The notes: generated by a model from the sequence alone, not told the origin. Numbered from the stretch's first letter, positions 1 to 6,063 are shown. The stretch: 6,292 bases of DNA from Bacillota bacterium (GCA_023387635.1 JAEWHU010000015.1:1-6292); one strand, 5' to 3'. Program-made: numbers and translations.

Positions 1-120
1 TGAGTGCGACATAAACAAAGACTCAGTTCAGATGGAGTTTTAACTCCACTTGAACGCCAAGTCTGCGCTGCGCCAGCGGGCACAAGTGCTCCTGAGTCTC
101 GCATGCAATCTCTGCATACT
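1..120. other. GC-rich multibranched dyad element (repeat or mobile-element end, or structured RNA)
   Basis: The stretch folds on paper into a closed multibranch structure. TGCGA (5-9) pairs with TCGCA (99-103). GACTCAG (20-26) pairs perfectly with CTGAGTC (92-98), leaving bases 10-19 as a one-sided bulge. Inside are a long hairpin (27-39 with 42-54, one mismatch and one G-T pair), a short hairpin CGCTG/CAGCG (66-70 with 74-78), and a third small hairpin around 79-90. ATGCA/TGCAT (103-107 with 113-117) forms another just outside. In bases 55-104, 33 of 50 are G or C, far above the flanking gene. It ends just before the ribosome binding site of the kinase gene. From memory, similar hairpins occur as dispersed repeats in clostridial genomes, possibly tied to IS200/IS605-like or REP-type elements, but I cannot confirm this. 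A structured 5' leader is the alternative. No second copy is present in the window. Confidence 0.55.
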
Positions 121-133
121 TTAAATCAACATA

Positions 134-140
134 GAGGTGA
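134..140 (+). promoter_or_regulatory. Ribosome binding site fixing a TTG start for the kinase
   Basis: GAGGTGA lies 4 bases before an in-frame TTG at 145. No comparable site precedes the upstream in-frame start at 4, and the 47 codons between 4 and 144 run through the GC-rich palindromic element. The true start is therefore placed at 145. Confidence 0.8.
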
Positions 141-144
141 TATT

Positions 145-1407
145 TTGAATCAGACAAAAAAAGTAGTTTCAGTTGCATTACTTATTGGAGTAGCTTCTGA
201 GTTCTATATTAATTTTTATATTACAGATTTTAATTTTTCTTTTGCAGCAGTTATTTTCTCTGTTTTTTTATATCTGCATGATGAAATAAATCCGATATAT
301 TTCGGTGTTGCTTCTAGTATTTCTTGTTTTATTATTCGCTTAATTGAAGGTCGAGAAATAATAGATATTTATCCTGAAGTAACCTTCTACTTATTGTATG
401 GCTTAATATTTTATATATCAAATAAAATAAAAAAAGAAAAAACTATAAAAGAATTATTATTCCTTTTTTTCATTTCTGATTCTTTAGGAAATATGTTAGA
501 GGTATACTTAAGAATTGGAAGTGAATTTTTCACAACAAATTTATTTGTATTTCGAGGGATAATGATAGCTGCTTTAATAAGGGCCACTATTGCGATTCTT
601 ATTATTTTGGCCCAAAAGCGCTATAGGATGTTTTTAATTCGACAAGAGCATGAAGAACGCTATAAAAAATTGCTTTGGTTTACTTCTAGTCTTAAAACAG
701 AAATATACTGGATGGAAAAAAATATGATTCATATTGAGAATGTAATGACGAATGCGTATCAACTCTTTACCAAAATTTCAGAGAAAGAAGATCAAGATAC
801 TTGGGAAAATCAAGCCCTAGACATTGCTAGAAATATTCATGAAATAAAAAAAGAATACTATGTGGTTGTGCGTGGTATTGAAACTATTTTGAATCATCGA
901 ATGGTAGATTCGGGGATGAACTTTTATGAGCTTATCCAAATAATTAAAGAAAGTATGGATATTCAAATTGAGGGGATAAATAAGGAGATCAATTTACAAT
1001 TCATATATCAAGAGAATTTTTATACTGAGCACCATTACTATTTAATGTCTATATTTAGAAACTTGATAACGAATGCTATTGAAGCTATTCCAAAACATGG
1101 TGAAATTAAGTTTACACATAAGAGAATAGAGGAATACCATTATTTTAAGATTGAAGATAATGGTTGTGGGATTTCAGAGGAAGATAAACCTCATATTTTT
1201 AACTCTGGATTTTCATCGAAAATTGATTATAAAACAGGCGAAATTAATCGAGGGTTAGGATTAAGTTTAGTAAACAATATTGTTATAGATCAATTAAAAG
1301 GTAAAATTATTGTAGATTCTAAAGAAGGTATTGGGACATGCTTTGAAGTATACATTCCTATTTATCAATTAGAAGGAGGAAAAAATGAAAATATTTTTGT
1401 TAGATGA
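145..1407 (+). CDS. glnK: GlnK-like membrane sensor histidine kinase
   Basis: This is a 420-residue sensor kinase that would autophosphorylate on histidine and pass the phosphate to the regulator encoded next. The N-terminal 160 residues hold about six hydrophobic segments (roughly 7-27, 30-45, 50-67, 77-93, 102-120, 138-157), then a charged helical linker. The phospho-acceptor is probably His232 in a NIHEIKKEYY motif, typical of the GlnK/YcbA group rather than the classic HExxTPL box. The ATPase domain is intact: N box around 304-315 (FRNLITNAIEAI), G1 at 338-343 (DNGCGI), F box at 352-359 (FNSGFSSK) and G2 at 368-373 (NRGLGL). The start is TTG with a good ribosome site. The 3' end overlaps the regulator gene by 23 bases, implying translational coupling. 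The ligand is not shown by the sequence; glutamine is inferred from the Bacillus GlnK-GlnL pair and the adjacent transporter. The gene's own promoter is not evident and may lie upstream of the window. Confidence 0.85.
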   Translation: MNQTKKVVSVALLIGVASEFYINFYITDFNFSFAAVIFSVFLYLHDEINPIYFGVASSISCFIIRLIEGREIIDIYPEVTFYLLYGLIFYISNKIKKEKTIKELLFLFFISDSLGNMLEVYLRIGSEFFTTNLFVFRGIMIAALIRATIAILIILAQKRYRMFLIRQEHEERYKKLLWFTSSLKTEIYWMEKNMIHIENVMTNAYQLFTKISEKEDQDTWENQALDIARNIHEIKKEYYVVVRGIETILNHRMVDSGMNFYELIQIIKESMDIQIEGINKEINLQFIYQENFYTEHHYYLMSIFRNLITNAIEAIPKHGEIKFTHKRIEEYHYFKIEDNGCGISEEDKPHIFNSGFSSKIDYKTGEINRGLGLSLVNNIVIDQLKGKIIVDSKEGIGTCFEVYIPIYQLEGGKNENIFVR

Positions 1408-2254
1408 CGATATTCATATAATCCATATATTAAAAAAAATCATTAATGATCGCAATTTGGGAACAATAATAGGAACATCCACACTTGCAAAGCAAGGTAT
1501 GGAAGAAATTCGTCAAAAACAACCAGATCTAGTTTTAATTGATTTATTAATGACGGATAAAGATGGTTTATCAATCGTTAGAGAATTAAAGTCAATTTAT
1601 CCTAAAATGGAATTTATAATGATTTCTCAAGTTTCTGCAAAGGAAATGGTAGGAAAGGCATACGCTTATGGTGTTGAGTATTATATTAATAAACCTGTAA
1701 ATGCACTAGAAGTAGAAAGTATTATTCTTAAAGTTAAAGAACGCATTGAAATTTCTAGAACCATAAGTAGGATTCAGGCAATTATTGAGCAAAAGCCAAA
1801 TATGAATCGATTAGAAGAAGATCATGATAAAGATAAAAATAAAGAAAAAGATTACTTAAAAGTATTGCAAAATGTTTTGATTCAACTGGGGATTATGGGC
1901 GAAAAAGGTAGTCAGGATATAATACAAATCTGCCAATACTGCTTAGAAAATAAAATTGATTTATCGAATATTACATTACGAGAATTATGTGAAAATTTTT
2001 CATCAAAACCTAAATCAATGGAGCAGAGAATGAGACGAACCGCTTCTTTGGCTATGTCTAATTTAGCTAATTTAGGAATTGAAGATTATATGAATGAAAC
2101 CTTTGTTGAGTTTTCTAATAGTTTGTTTAATTTCGAGCAGGTTAGAAAAAGGATGGATTTTATTCGGGAAAAATCACATAAGGATGCGACAGTAAATATC
2201 AAAAAATTCATTGTCGGATTAATCATATATTGTGAAAATAAAAGCAAATCATAA
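1385..2254 (+). CDS. glnL: GlnL-like response regulator with YcbB-type output domain
   Basis: This 289-residue regulator starts with a receiver domain (about 1-120). It has the acidic cluster Asp7-Asp8-Asp9, the phosphorylated Asp53 (LVLIDLL), Ser81 at the switch position and Lys103 in the conserved NKP motif, so it should be phosphorylatable. A charged Lys/Asp-rich linker (about 140-155) leads to a C-terminal domain (about 155-285) resembling the YcbB/GlnL DNA-binding domain, including a stretch LRELCENF followed by SMEQRMRRT and NLANLGIEDYMNE. In Bacillus subtilis, GlnL activates glutaminase and glutamine transporter genes. The start ATG has a strong AAGGAGGA site (1373-1380) inside the end of the kinase gene. 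Neighbours on both sides, cognate kinase and AGCS transporter, fit a local amino-acid-sensing circuit. No terminator hairpin is visible after the gene, so some read-through into the transporter is possible. Family assignment is confident; glutamine specificity is inference. Confidence 0.85.
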   Translation: MKIFLLDDDIHIIHILKKIINDRNLGTIIGTSTLAKQGMEEIRQKQPDLVLIDLLMTDKDGLSIVRELKSIYPKMEFIMISQVSAKEMVGKAYAYGVEYYINKPVNALEVESIILKVKERIEISRTISRIQAIIEQKPNMNRLEEDHDKDKNKEKDYLKVLQNVLIQLGIMGEKGSQDIIQICQYCLENKIDLSNITLRELCENFSSKPKSMEQRMRRTASLAMSNLANLGIEDYMNETFVEFSNSLFNFEQVRKRMDFIREKSHKDATVNIKKFIVGLIIYCENKSKS

Positions 2255-2265
2255 TTTTTTGCACG

Positions 2266-2295
2266 TTATTGATACTTGGTGAAGTTTATTGAAAC
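2266..2295 (+). promoter_or_regulatory. Candidate operator: three in-phase decamers
   Basis: TTATTGATAC (2266-2275) and TTATTGAAAC (2286-2295) match at 9 of 10 bases and start exactly 20 bp apart. Between them, TTGGTGAAGT (2276-2285) keeps the TTnnTGA core. The array therefore has a 10-bp period on one face of the helix. Bacillus GlnL is known to bind direct repeats of similar period (TTTTGT-N4-TTTTGT). Position upstream of the transporter and downstream of the regulator gene supports a regulator binding site. No convincing -35/-10 pair was found; TTGAAA at 2289 overlaps the last decamer, with only a weak GCTAAT 18 bp on. Confidence 0.4.
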
Positions 2296-2339
2296 CAACA
2301 ATTTATTCTAGAGCTAATAAAGCATAGGGAGGATAAAAT

Positions 2340-3710
2340 ATGGAGACATTTCAAAGTTTGGTTGATAAAGGTGCTGAATTAGCTTGGGGGCCTCTAACAA
2401 TTATTTTATTAGTAGGAACAGGACTTTATTTAAGTATAGGAACAAGATTTGTTCAGTTTCGTAAGATTAGTACAGCGGTAAAGTCACTTTTTCATAAGAA
2501 TGATGATCAAGAAGGCGATATCAGTTCATTTCAAGCACTTATGACATCATTGGCAGCAACAATCGGAACTGGAAATATTGTAGGCGTATCTTCTGCTATC
2601 ATGTTGGGTGGACCTGGATCAGTTTTTTGGATGTGGGTGAGTGGTGCTATAGGTGGAGCTACTCGTTTCGCTGAGGCTTTATTAGCAGTTAAATATCGTG
2701 TTACTAATGAAAATGGTGAAAAATCTGGTGGACCTATGTATTACATTAAAAATGGGATGAAGGAACGGTATGGGTTGAATATGGCCTGGTTAGGAGCGAT
2801 ATTTGCTTTATTTGGTTTATTTGCATCCCTTGGGACTGGAAACATGGCTCAAGCAAATTCAGTTTCTCAATCCTTAAATGTAACATTTGGAATTAATACA
2901 TATGTTTCTGGTATTATTATGGCTATTTTGACTGGTTGTGTTATTTTAGGAGGAGTTCAAAACATTGGAAAAGTAACTGAAAAAATGGTACCAGCTATGG
3001 CACTTATGTATATTACTGGTTCTGTTATTGCACTTGCTTTAAATTATGAATTGATTCCATATGTATTTAACTTGATTTTTTCAAATGCTTTTACAGGTAA
3101 AGCTGTTGCCGGAGGTATGATAGGAACTGTTCTTCGTATGGGAATTGCTCGTGGTGTTTTCTCTAACGAAGCTGGTTTAGGAAGTGCACCTATTGCTCAT
3201 GCTGCTTCTAAAAATGAAGATCCTGTTGGAGAAGGAATAATAGCTTCTTTAAGTACATTTATTGCTACTTTAGTGGTATGTTCAATGACAGCCTTCGTTC
3301 TATTAATCTCACCCGTAATATCAATGAGTGAAGCAGGTGTTATGATGATTGAAGGAAATCTACAGGGTGCTGCATTGACGACTGTGGCCTTTGATTCTTT
3401 ATTACCTGGAATTGGTGGATATATTGTTTCTTTAGGATTAGTATTCTTTGCATTTTCTACTATTATAGGCTGGTATTATTATGGAGTAAAATGTGCAGAG
3501 TATATTGCAGGTGTTAAAATTGTTAAAGCTTATACTTGGGTGTGGATTGTTCTAGTGTTTATAGGAGCTGTTATACCACTAGAAATTGTTTGGGGATTAT
3601 CTGATATCTTTAATGGTTTGATGGCTCTTCCAAACTTAGTGGGTCTTATTGCATTAAGCCCTGTGGTATTTAAAATGCTTAAAGAATACGAGAAAAAAGA
3701 AGTGCTTTAG
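2340..3710 (+). CDS. AGCS-family sodium/amino acid (alanine, glycine or glutamine) symporter
   Basis: This 456-residue polytopic membrane protein imports a small neutral amino acid with a cation, usually sodium. It is full length for the AGCS family (alanine or glycine:cation symporters). Diagnostic stretches are GTGNIVGV at 76-83, the GGPGSVFWMW signature at 90-99, GGATRFAE at 105-112, SGGPMYYI at 129-136, and the conserved ARGVFSNEAGLGSAPIAHA segment at 270-288. Hydrophobic segments are spread over the whole length, consistent with about ten or eleven helices. The start ATG has AGGGAGG (2326-2332) at 7 bases. The gene follows the GlnK/GlnL-like pair by 85 bases and ends at a clear terminator. 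This context suggests glutamine, as for Bacillus GlnT, but family members differ in substrate and the sequence alone cannot distinguish alanine, glycine and glutamine. I therefore give no gene symbol. Confidence 0.9.
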   Translation: METFQSLVDKGAELAWGPLTIILLVGTGLYLSIGTRFVQFRKISTAVKSLFHKNDDQEGDISSFQALMTSLAATIGTGNIVGVSSAIMLGGPGSVFWMWVSGAIGGATRFAEALLAVKYRVTNENGEKSGGPMYYIKNGMKERYGLNMAWLGAIFALFGLFASLGTGNMAQANSVSQSLNVTFGINTYVSGIIMAILTGCVILGGVQNIGKVTEKMVPAMALMYITGSVIALALNYELIPYVFNLIFSNAFTGKAVAGGMIGTVLRMGIARGVFSNEAGLGSAPIAHAASKNEDPVGEGIIASLSTFIATLVVCSMTAFVLLISPVISMSEAGVMMIEGNLQGAALTTVAFDSLLPGIGGYIVSLGLVFFAFSTIIGWYYYGVKCAEYIAGVKIVKAYTWVWIVLVFIGAVIPLEIVWGLSDIFNGLMALPNLVGLIALSPVVFKMLKEYEKKEVL

Positions 3711-3724
3711 TCTAATGAGAATAT

Positions 3725-3756
3725 AAAGATCCTTTTAGGATCTTTTATTTTATTTT
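3725..3756 (+). terminator. Intrinsic terminator after the symporter gene
   Basis: AAAGATCC (3725-3732) pairs perfectly with GGATCTTT (3738-3745) around a 5-base loop, followed by a T-rich run TATTTTATTTT. It lies 14 bases after the symporter stop codon and separates the amino-acid block from the HDOD gene. Confidence 0.85.
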
Positions 3757-3822
3757 AAAACTAGACTATTATACTATATATAAAAGGGTATAAATAAATT
3801 AAAGTATAGTTAGGAGCAAAAT

Positions 3823-3844
3823 ATCCCACTGATAGGAGTGAGAT
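3823..3844 (+). promoter_or_regulatory. Hairpin overlapping the HDOD gene ribosome binding site
   Basis: ATCCCACT (3823-3830) can pair with AGTGAGAT (3837-3844) with one C-A mismatch and a GATAGG loop. The ribosome site AGGAGTGA (3834-3841) sits partly in the loop and partly in the 3' arm, so folding could limit translation. The stem is short and may be coincidental. No clear promoter could be picked in the AT-rich stretch 3757-3822. Confidence 0.25.
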
Positions 3845-3848
3845 TCAA

Positions 3849-4688
3849 ATGAAACTAACTCTAGATGAAATTACGCAAAAAGTTATTGATATCCCTGCAT
3901 TACCGATGATAGTAAATGATATTATGATGATAACGGAAGATCCAGATTCAACGATTCAAGATATTGAGAAAACGATTATGAAGGATCAAAGCTTAACTGC
4001 TAGAATTTTGCGCTTAGCCAATTCAGCTCATTACGGGTATCCTAGAAGAATTAGCACTATTTCAGAAGCCTCCGTTTTGCTAGGGTTTCAGGCAATAAGA
4101 AGTATTGCATTAACAGCCTCAGTTAATGGATTATTAATGAAAGAGGTTAAAGGCTATGGCTTAGAAGAAAGCCAGCTTTGGAAGCAGTCCCAATCAACTG
4201 CTATTATAGCTAGGCATATAGCTAAAAAAGTACGCTTTTCAAAGATTGACCAAGCATATGTGGCAGGATTGCTTCGTGATATTGGAAAGGTAGTAGTGAG
4301 TTATTATTTAACGGAGAATTTTAAACAGATAATGGACATGGTTGAAAATAAAAATATGTCTTTTTTAGATGCAGAGGAACAAGTTTTAGGCTTTCATCAC
4401 GGACAAGTAGGGGCTCATGTTGCTAAGAAGTGGAATTTACCGGATGATTTAGTAGAAGCCATTGCTTACCATCATAGCCCTGAAAAAGCAACGATTAACT
4501 TTAAGCTTACATCAATTATTCATGTGGCAGATGCTATTGTAATGATGATGGGTATCGGACTAGGTGTGGACGGAATGACTTATAATTTGTCACAGGAGGC
4601 GCTTGAAGTACTTGGTATCGATGAAACTATGCTACATCAATTAATATCAGATACTTCTGATTTATTAGTAGACGAAGATGCTTTTTAA
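3849..4688 (+). CDS. HDOD-domain signalling protein
   Basis: This is a 279-residue cytoplasmic protein made almost entirely of an HDOD domain, a degenerate relative of HD phosphohydrolases found in bacterial signalling proteins and usually considered non-catalytic. Typical marks are LPMIVNDIM near 18-26, DPDSTIQDIEKTIMKDQSLTARILRLANSA at 31-60, SVLLGFQAIRSIAL at 75-88, GLLRDIGK at 140-147, GFHHGQVGAHVAKKWNLP at 181-198, YHHSPE at 207-212 and HVADA at 225-229. The usual HD position reads Arg143-Asp144 instead of His-Asp, so metal-dependent hydrolysis is unlikely. The start has AGGAGTGA at 7 bases. The next gene follows after 46 bases on the same strand with no terminator, suggesting co-transcription with a flagellar-operon gene and a role in motility or second-messenger signalling. 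That role is inference; no effector domain is fused. Confidence 0.88.
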   Translation: MKLTLDEITQKVIDIPALPMIVNDIMMITEDPDSTIQDIEKTIMKDQSLTARILRLANSAHYGYPRRISTISEASVLLGFQAIRSIALTASVNGLLMKEVKGYGLEESQLWKQSQSTAIIARHIAKKVRFSKIDQAYVAGLLRDIGKVVVSYYLTENFKQIMDMVENKNMSFLDAEEQVLGFHHGQVGAHVAKKWNLPDDLVEAIAYHHSPEKATINFKLTSIIHVADAIVMMMGIGLGVDGMTYNLSQEALEVLGIDETMLHQLISDTSDLLVDEDAF

Positions 4689-4722
4689 GTGTATTATGTA
4701 AAATAAGATGTATTCTAAGTTA

Positions 4723-4729
4723 AGAGGTG
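4723..4729 (+). promoter_or_regulatory. Ribosome binding site deciding the YvyF-like start
   Basis: AGAGGTG lies 5 bases before ATG at 4735. The in-frame ATG at 4708 has no such site, and its nine extra codons lie outside the recognisable zinc-ribbon start. Confidence 0.75.
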
Positions 4730-4734
4730 TTTGT

Positions 4735-5046
4735 ATGGCTTTCCAAGTATGTAAAAGATGCGGTAAAATGTTTGAGAAAAATGGTAAACTTTACTGCAAA
4801 GGTTGTACTGAAAAGAACGAAAAGGACTTTGACTTAATTCTTAACCATATAAAGCAGAATCCAAAAGCAACGGTAATGGATATCATTACAGAAACTTCAG
4901 TATCCCTTAAAAGTATTGATTGTTTTGTCGAAGAAGGCGGCATTGTTTATGTAGAGAACAAACCCAGTGAAGAATATGATGATGAAAATCCAAAGGTAGA
5001 TAAAATATCATCATCACGGGGCGGTAGATTCCATCTAAGAAGATAA
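4735..5046 (+). CDS. yvyF: YvyF-like flagellar operon protein (zinc ribbon plus helix-turn-helix)
   Basis: This is a 103-residue protein whose N-terminus has two CxxC knuckles, Cys6/Cys9 and Cys21/Cys24, spaced as a small zinc ribbon. A region follows (about 30-75) that looks like a helix-turn-helix (ILNHIKQNPKATVMDIITE, then SLKSIDCFVEEGGI). The tail is charged and ends in an Arg/Gly-rich SSSRGGRFHLRR. This matches the small YvyF-type proteins encoded in Firmicute flagellar operons just before flgM, where a role in flagellar gene control is suspected. Here flgM, flgN and flgK do not follow: a strong terminator comes 9 bases after the stop. The gene is therefore separated from its usual partners, or the rest lies elsewhere. 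It probably shares a transcript with the HDOD gene. Family call is confident; molecular function is unknown. Confidence 0.8.
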   Translation: MAFQVCKRCGKMFEKNGKLYCKGCTEKNEKDFDLILNHIKQNPKATVMDIITETSVSLKSIDCFVEEGGIVYVENKPSEEYDDENPKVDKISSSRGGRFHLRR

Positions 5047-5054
5047 TAGATAAG

Positions 5055-5094
5055 GCAATAAAAGAGGAACAGGAACCTGTTCCTCTTTTATTGC
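5055..5094. terminator. Bidirectional intrinsic terminator between convergent genes
   Basis: A perfect 19-bp inverted repeat spans 5055-5073 and 5076-5094 with only AA between the arms. Its outer part is A-rich on one side and T-rich on the other, so it yields a GC-rich core (AGAGGAACAGG) followed by a U-run in both directions. Its last base overlaps the stop codon of the minus-strand gene, so it serves both genes. Confidence 0.9.
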
Positions 5095-5675
5095 TATGAA
5101 GCTTGGCTTTCCTTAGCCCACTGATCTAGTTTTTCCATAGTTAGCTTGTAAGTTTCTTTCGATATCTCTGGTAGTTCTCCAAGTATAGCTTCTGCTTGCT
5201 TAAAACCTTCCTCTATAGCCCCTCTTAGCTTATCCAGTTTTTCAACATCTCCACCGGATATTGCTTTTGCAAAATCCACTAAACGGTCACTTACTGCTTC
5301 GGCGCTGAATGGTCCTCCTGGATCAATCATTTTTTGAGCTTCTAGTCTAGTTGCTTCGTCAATTTTAACTCCAGCCCATTCTTCTGCAGTTATTGTTTTT
5401 AGAGAATGTCCTTGTTCTAATAAAAGCTTTTCTACTAATCCTCTAAGGTAATTATACGCTTCTTCCGTTTGCTTTTTCAGCTTTGCCACTGTTTCCTTGT
5501 CGTATACATGTCCAGGTTTTTCATAGGTAACAGGCTCAATATTCTGAGAAGGCTCATACTTTACAGCTTCCTCAGTGAAACTCCCATTCTTTGTAGCTTC
5601 TTTTTCTAGATGCCTACCTTTTACACTTTTAACTGGTTCTACATATAGTTTTTGATCAGCTCTTTCAATTTTCAA
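5094..5675 (-). CDS. Uncharacterised 193-residue protein, possibly flagella-linked
   Basis: I cannot name this family firmly. The start is TTG (5675-5673) with GGAGGTG (5681-5687) 5 bases upstream; no internal Met occurs before residue 116, so TTG is the credible start. Residues 1-55 are charged and Pro/Glu/Lys-rich, probably disordered. Residues about 58-190 are predicted helical and acidic, with no membrane segment or signal peptide. The C-terminal part contains SAEAVSDRLVDFAKAISGGD (124-143) and KLRGAIEEGFKQAEAILGELPEIS (149-172). From memory this resembles a domain in small proteins near flagellar genes of Gram-negatives (DUF5610-like, sometimes mislabelled hydrogenase-4 component G), but I am not certain. 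A candidate sigma-28 promoter upstream and the convergent flagellar-operon gene point the same way. Cytoplasmic location is inferred. Confidence 0.75.
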   Translation of the reverse strand: MKIERADQKLYVEPVKSVKGRHLEKEATKNGSFTEEAVKYEPSQNIEPVTYEKPGHVYDKETVAKLKKQTEEAYNYLRGLVEKLLLEQGHSLKTITAEEWAGVKIDEATRLEAQKMIDPGGPFSAEAVSDRLVDFAKAISGGDVEKLDKLRGAIEEGFKQAEAILGELPEISKETYKLTMEKLDQWAKESQAS

Positions 5676-5680
5676 ATCGA

Positions 5681-5687
5681 CACCTCC
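5681..5687 (-). promoter_or_regulatory. Strong ribosome binding site for a TTG start
   Basis: On the minus strand GGAGGTG is followed by 5 bases and TTG. This near-perfect anti-16S match supports the non-ATG start of the 193-residue protein. Confidence 0.8.
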
Positions 5688-5717
5688 ATATATTTATTAA
5701 ATTTACTCTTGTAATAT

Positions 5718-5745
5718 ATATCGGTAATAATTGGATAAAAGTATA
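5718..5745 (-). promoter_or_regulatory. Candidate sigma-28 (SigD/FliA) promoter
   Basis: Reading the minus strand, TATACTTT (5745-5738), 12 bases, then ACCGATAT (5725-5718). The flagellar sigma consensus is TAAAGTTT-N11-GCCGATAA, so the -35 matches at 6 of 8, the -10 at 6 of 8 with the CCGATA core intact, and the spacer is one base long. Predicted transcription would begin about 35 bases before the TTG start, leaving room for the ribosome site. Confidence 0.45.
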
Positions 5746-5827
5746 GCTGGATTAAAGAATAGAATATTATTCATGGGTAAAATCGTAATTTGATATTCAT
5801 ATTAACTATTAAAACTATACATTTGTG

Positions 5828-5846
5828 ACATTTTATTTAAAAATGT
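5828..5846. promoter_or_regulatory. Perfect dyad just upstream of the lipoprotein promoter
   Basis: ACATTTT (5828-5834) and AAAATGT (5840-5846) form a perfect 7-bp inverted repeat around ATTTA, ending one base before the -35 hexamer. The position suits a repressor or activator site. It does not match the CodY box. AT-rich composition makes chance dyads fairly likely. Confidence 0.3.
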
Positions 5847-5847
5847 T

Positions 5848-5876
5848 TTGCAAAAACGTAACAATTAAAGTATAAT
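5848..5876 (+). promoter_or_regulatory. Sigma-A promoter for the lipoprotein gene
   Basis: TTGCAA (5848-5853), a 17-base spacer, and a perfect TATAAT (5871-5876). Transcription should start near 5883, giving a leader of about 180 nt before the TTG start at 6064. Confidence 0.75.
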
Positions 5877-5882
5877 AGAGAC

Positions 5883-6050
5883 TATATTCTTTTCAAGTGG
5901 ACAAATGTACTTCTATCGAGGACGCAGGGATTATATTCTTAGTATTAATTTGTACAATGTCTCATAAAATGTAGGAATAGATATTACATACTTTAGCTAA
6001 GGCTAAAGATATAATATAAAAAGTTATTAAAAAGAAGCATTTCAAAATTA
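5883..6050 (+). promoter_or_regulatory. Long structured 5' leader of the lipoprotein gene
   Basis: No open reading frame of note is seen here. GGACAAAT (5899-5906) can pair with ATTTGTAC (5948-5955) with one mismatch, enclosing the only locally GC-rich patch (ATCGAGGACGCAGGGAT, 5915-5931). Further on, CTTTAGC (5991-5997) pairs perfectly with GCTAAAG (6002-6008) around TAAG, extended across an internal loop by ATATTA/TAATAT (5981-5986 with 6012-6017). No T-run follows, so it is not an intrinsic terminator. I found no T-box sequence and no match to the c-di-GMP-I, lysine, SAM or TPP riboswitch cores I know. A regulatory role is possible but unproven. Confidence 0.35.
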
Positions 6051-6063
6051 AGGGGGAATTTGT

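Noticed and set aside
4..144. In-frame 47-codon N-terminal extension of the sensor kinase starting at GTG
   Set aside because: It has no ribosome site, its codons come from the palindromic GC-rich element, and a well-placed GAGGTGA precedes TTG at 145 where the first membrane segment begins.
2276..2294. Sigma-54-type promoter (TTGG...TTGA) before the symporter gene
   Set aside because: The GG and GC doublets are not at the required N10 spacing and the -12 GC is absent.
3762..3810. Possible promoter before the HDOD gene (TAGACT with TATAAA or TATAGT boxes)
   Set aside because: The spacings are wrong (for example 21 bases between TAGACT and TATAAA), and such boxes are expected by chance in this AT-rich stretch.
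3828..3835. Sigma-28-like ACTGATAG upstream of the HDOD gene
   Set aside because: It overlaps the ribosome site, lacks the CCGATA core and has no TAAA box at the expected distance.
4708..4734. Nine-codon extension of the YvyF-like protein from an upstream ATG
   Set aside because: No ribosome site before 4708, whereas AGAGGTG sits at the right distance before ATG 4735.
5915..5931. c-di-GMP-I riboswitch suggested by GGACGCAGGG in the leader
   Set aside because: The second conserved helix and receptor segments of that class are not found; only a short resemblance exists.
5991..6008. Terminator or attenuator hairpin in the lipoprotein leader
   Set aside because: The stem is perfect but no T-run follows; the downstream bases are mixed A and T.
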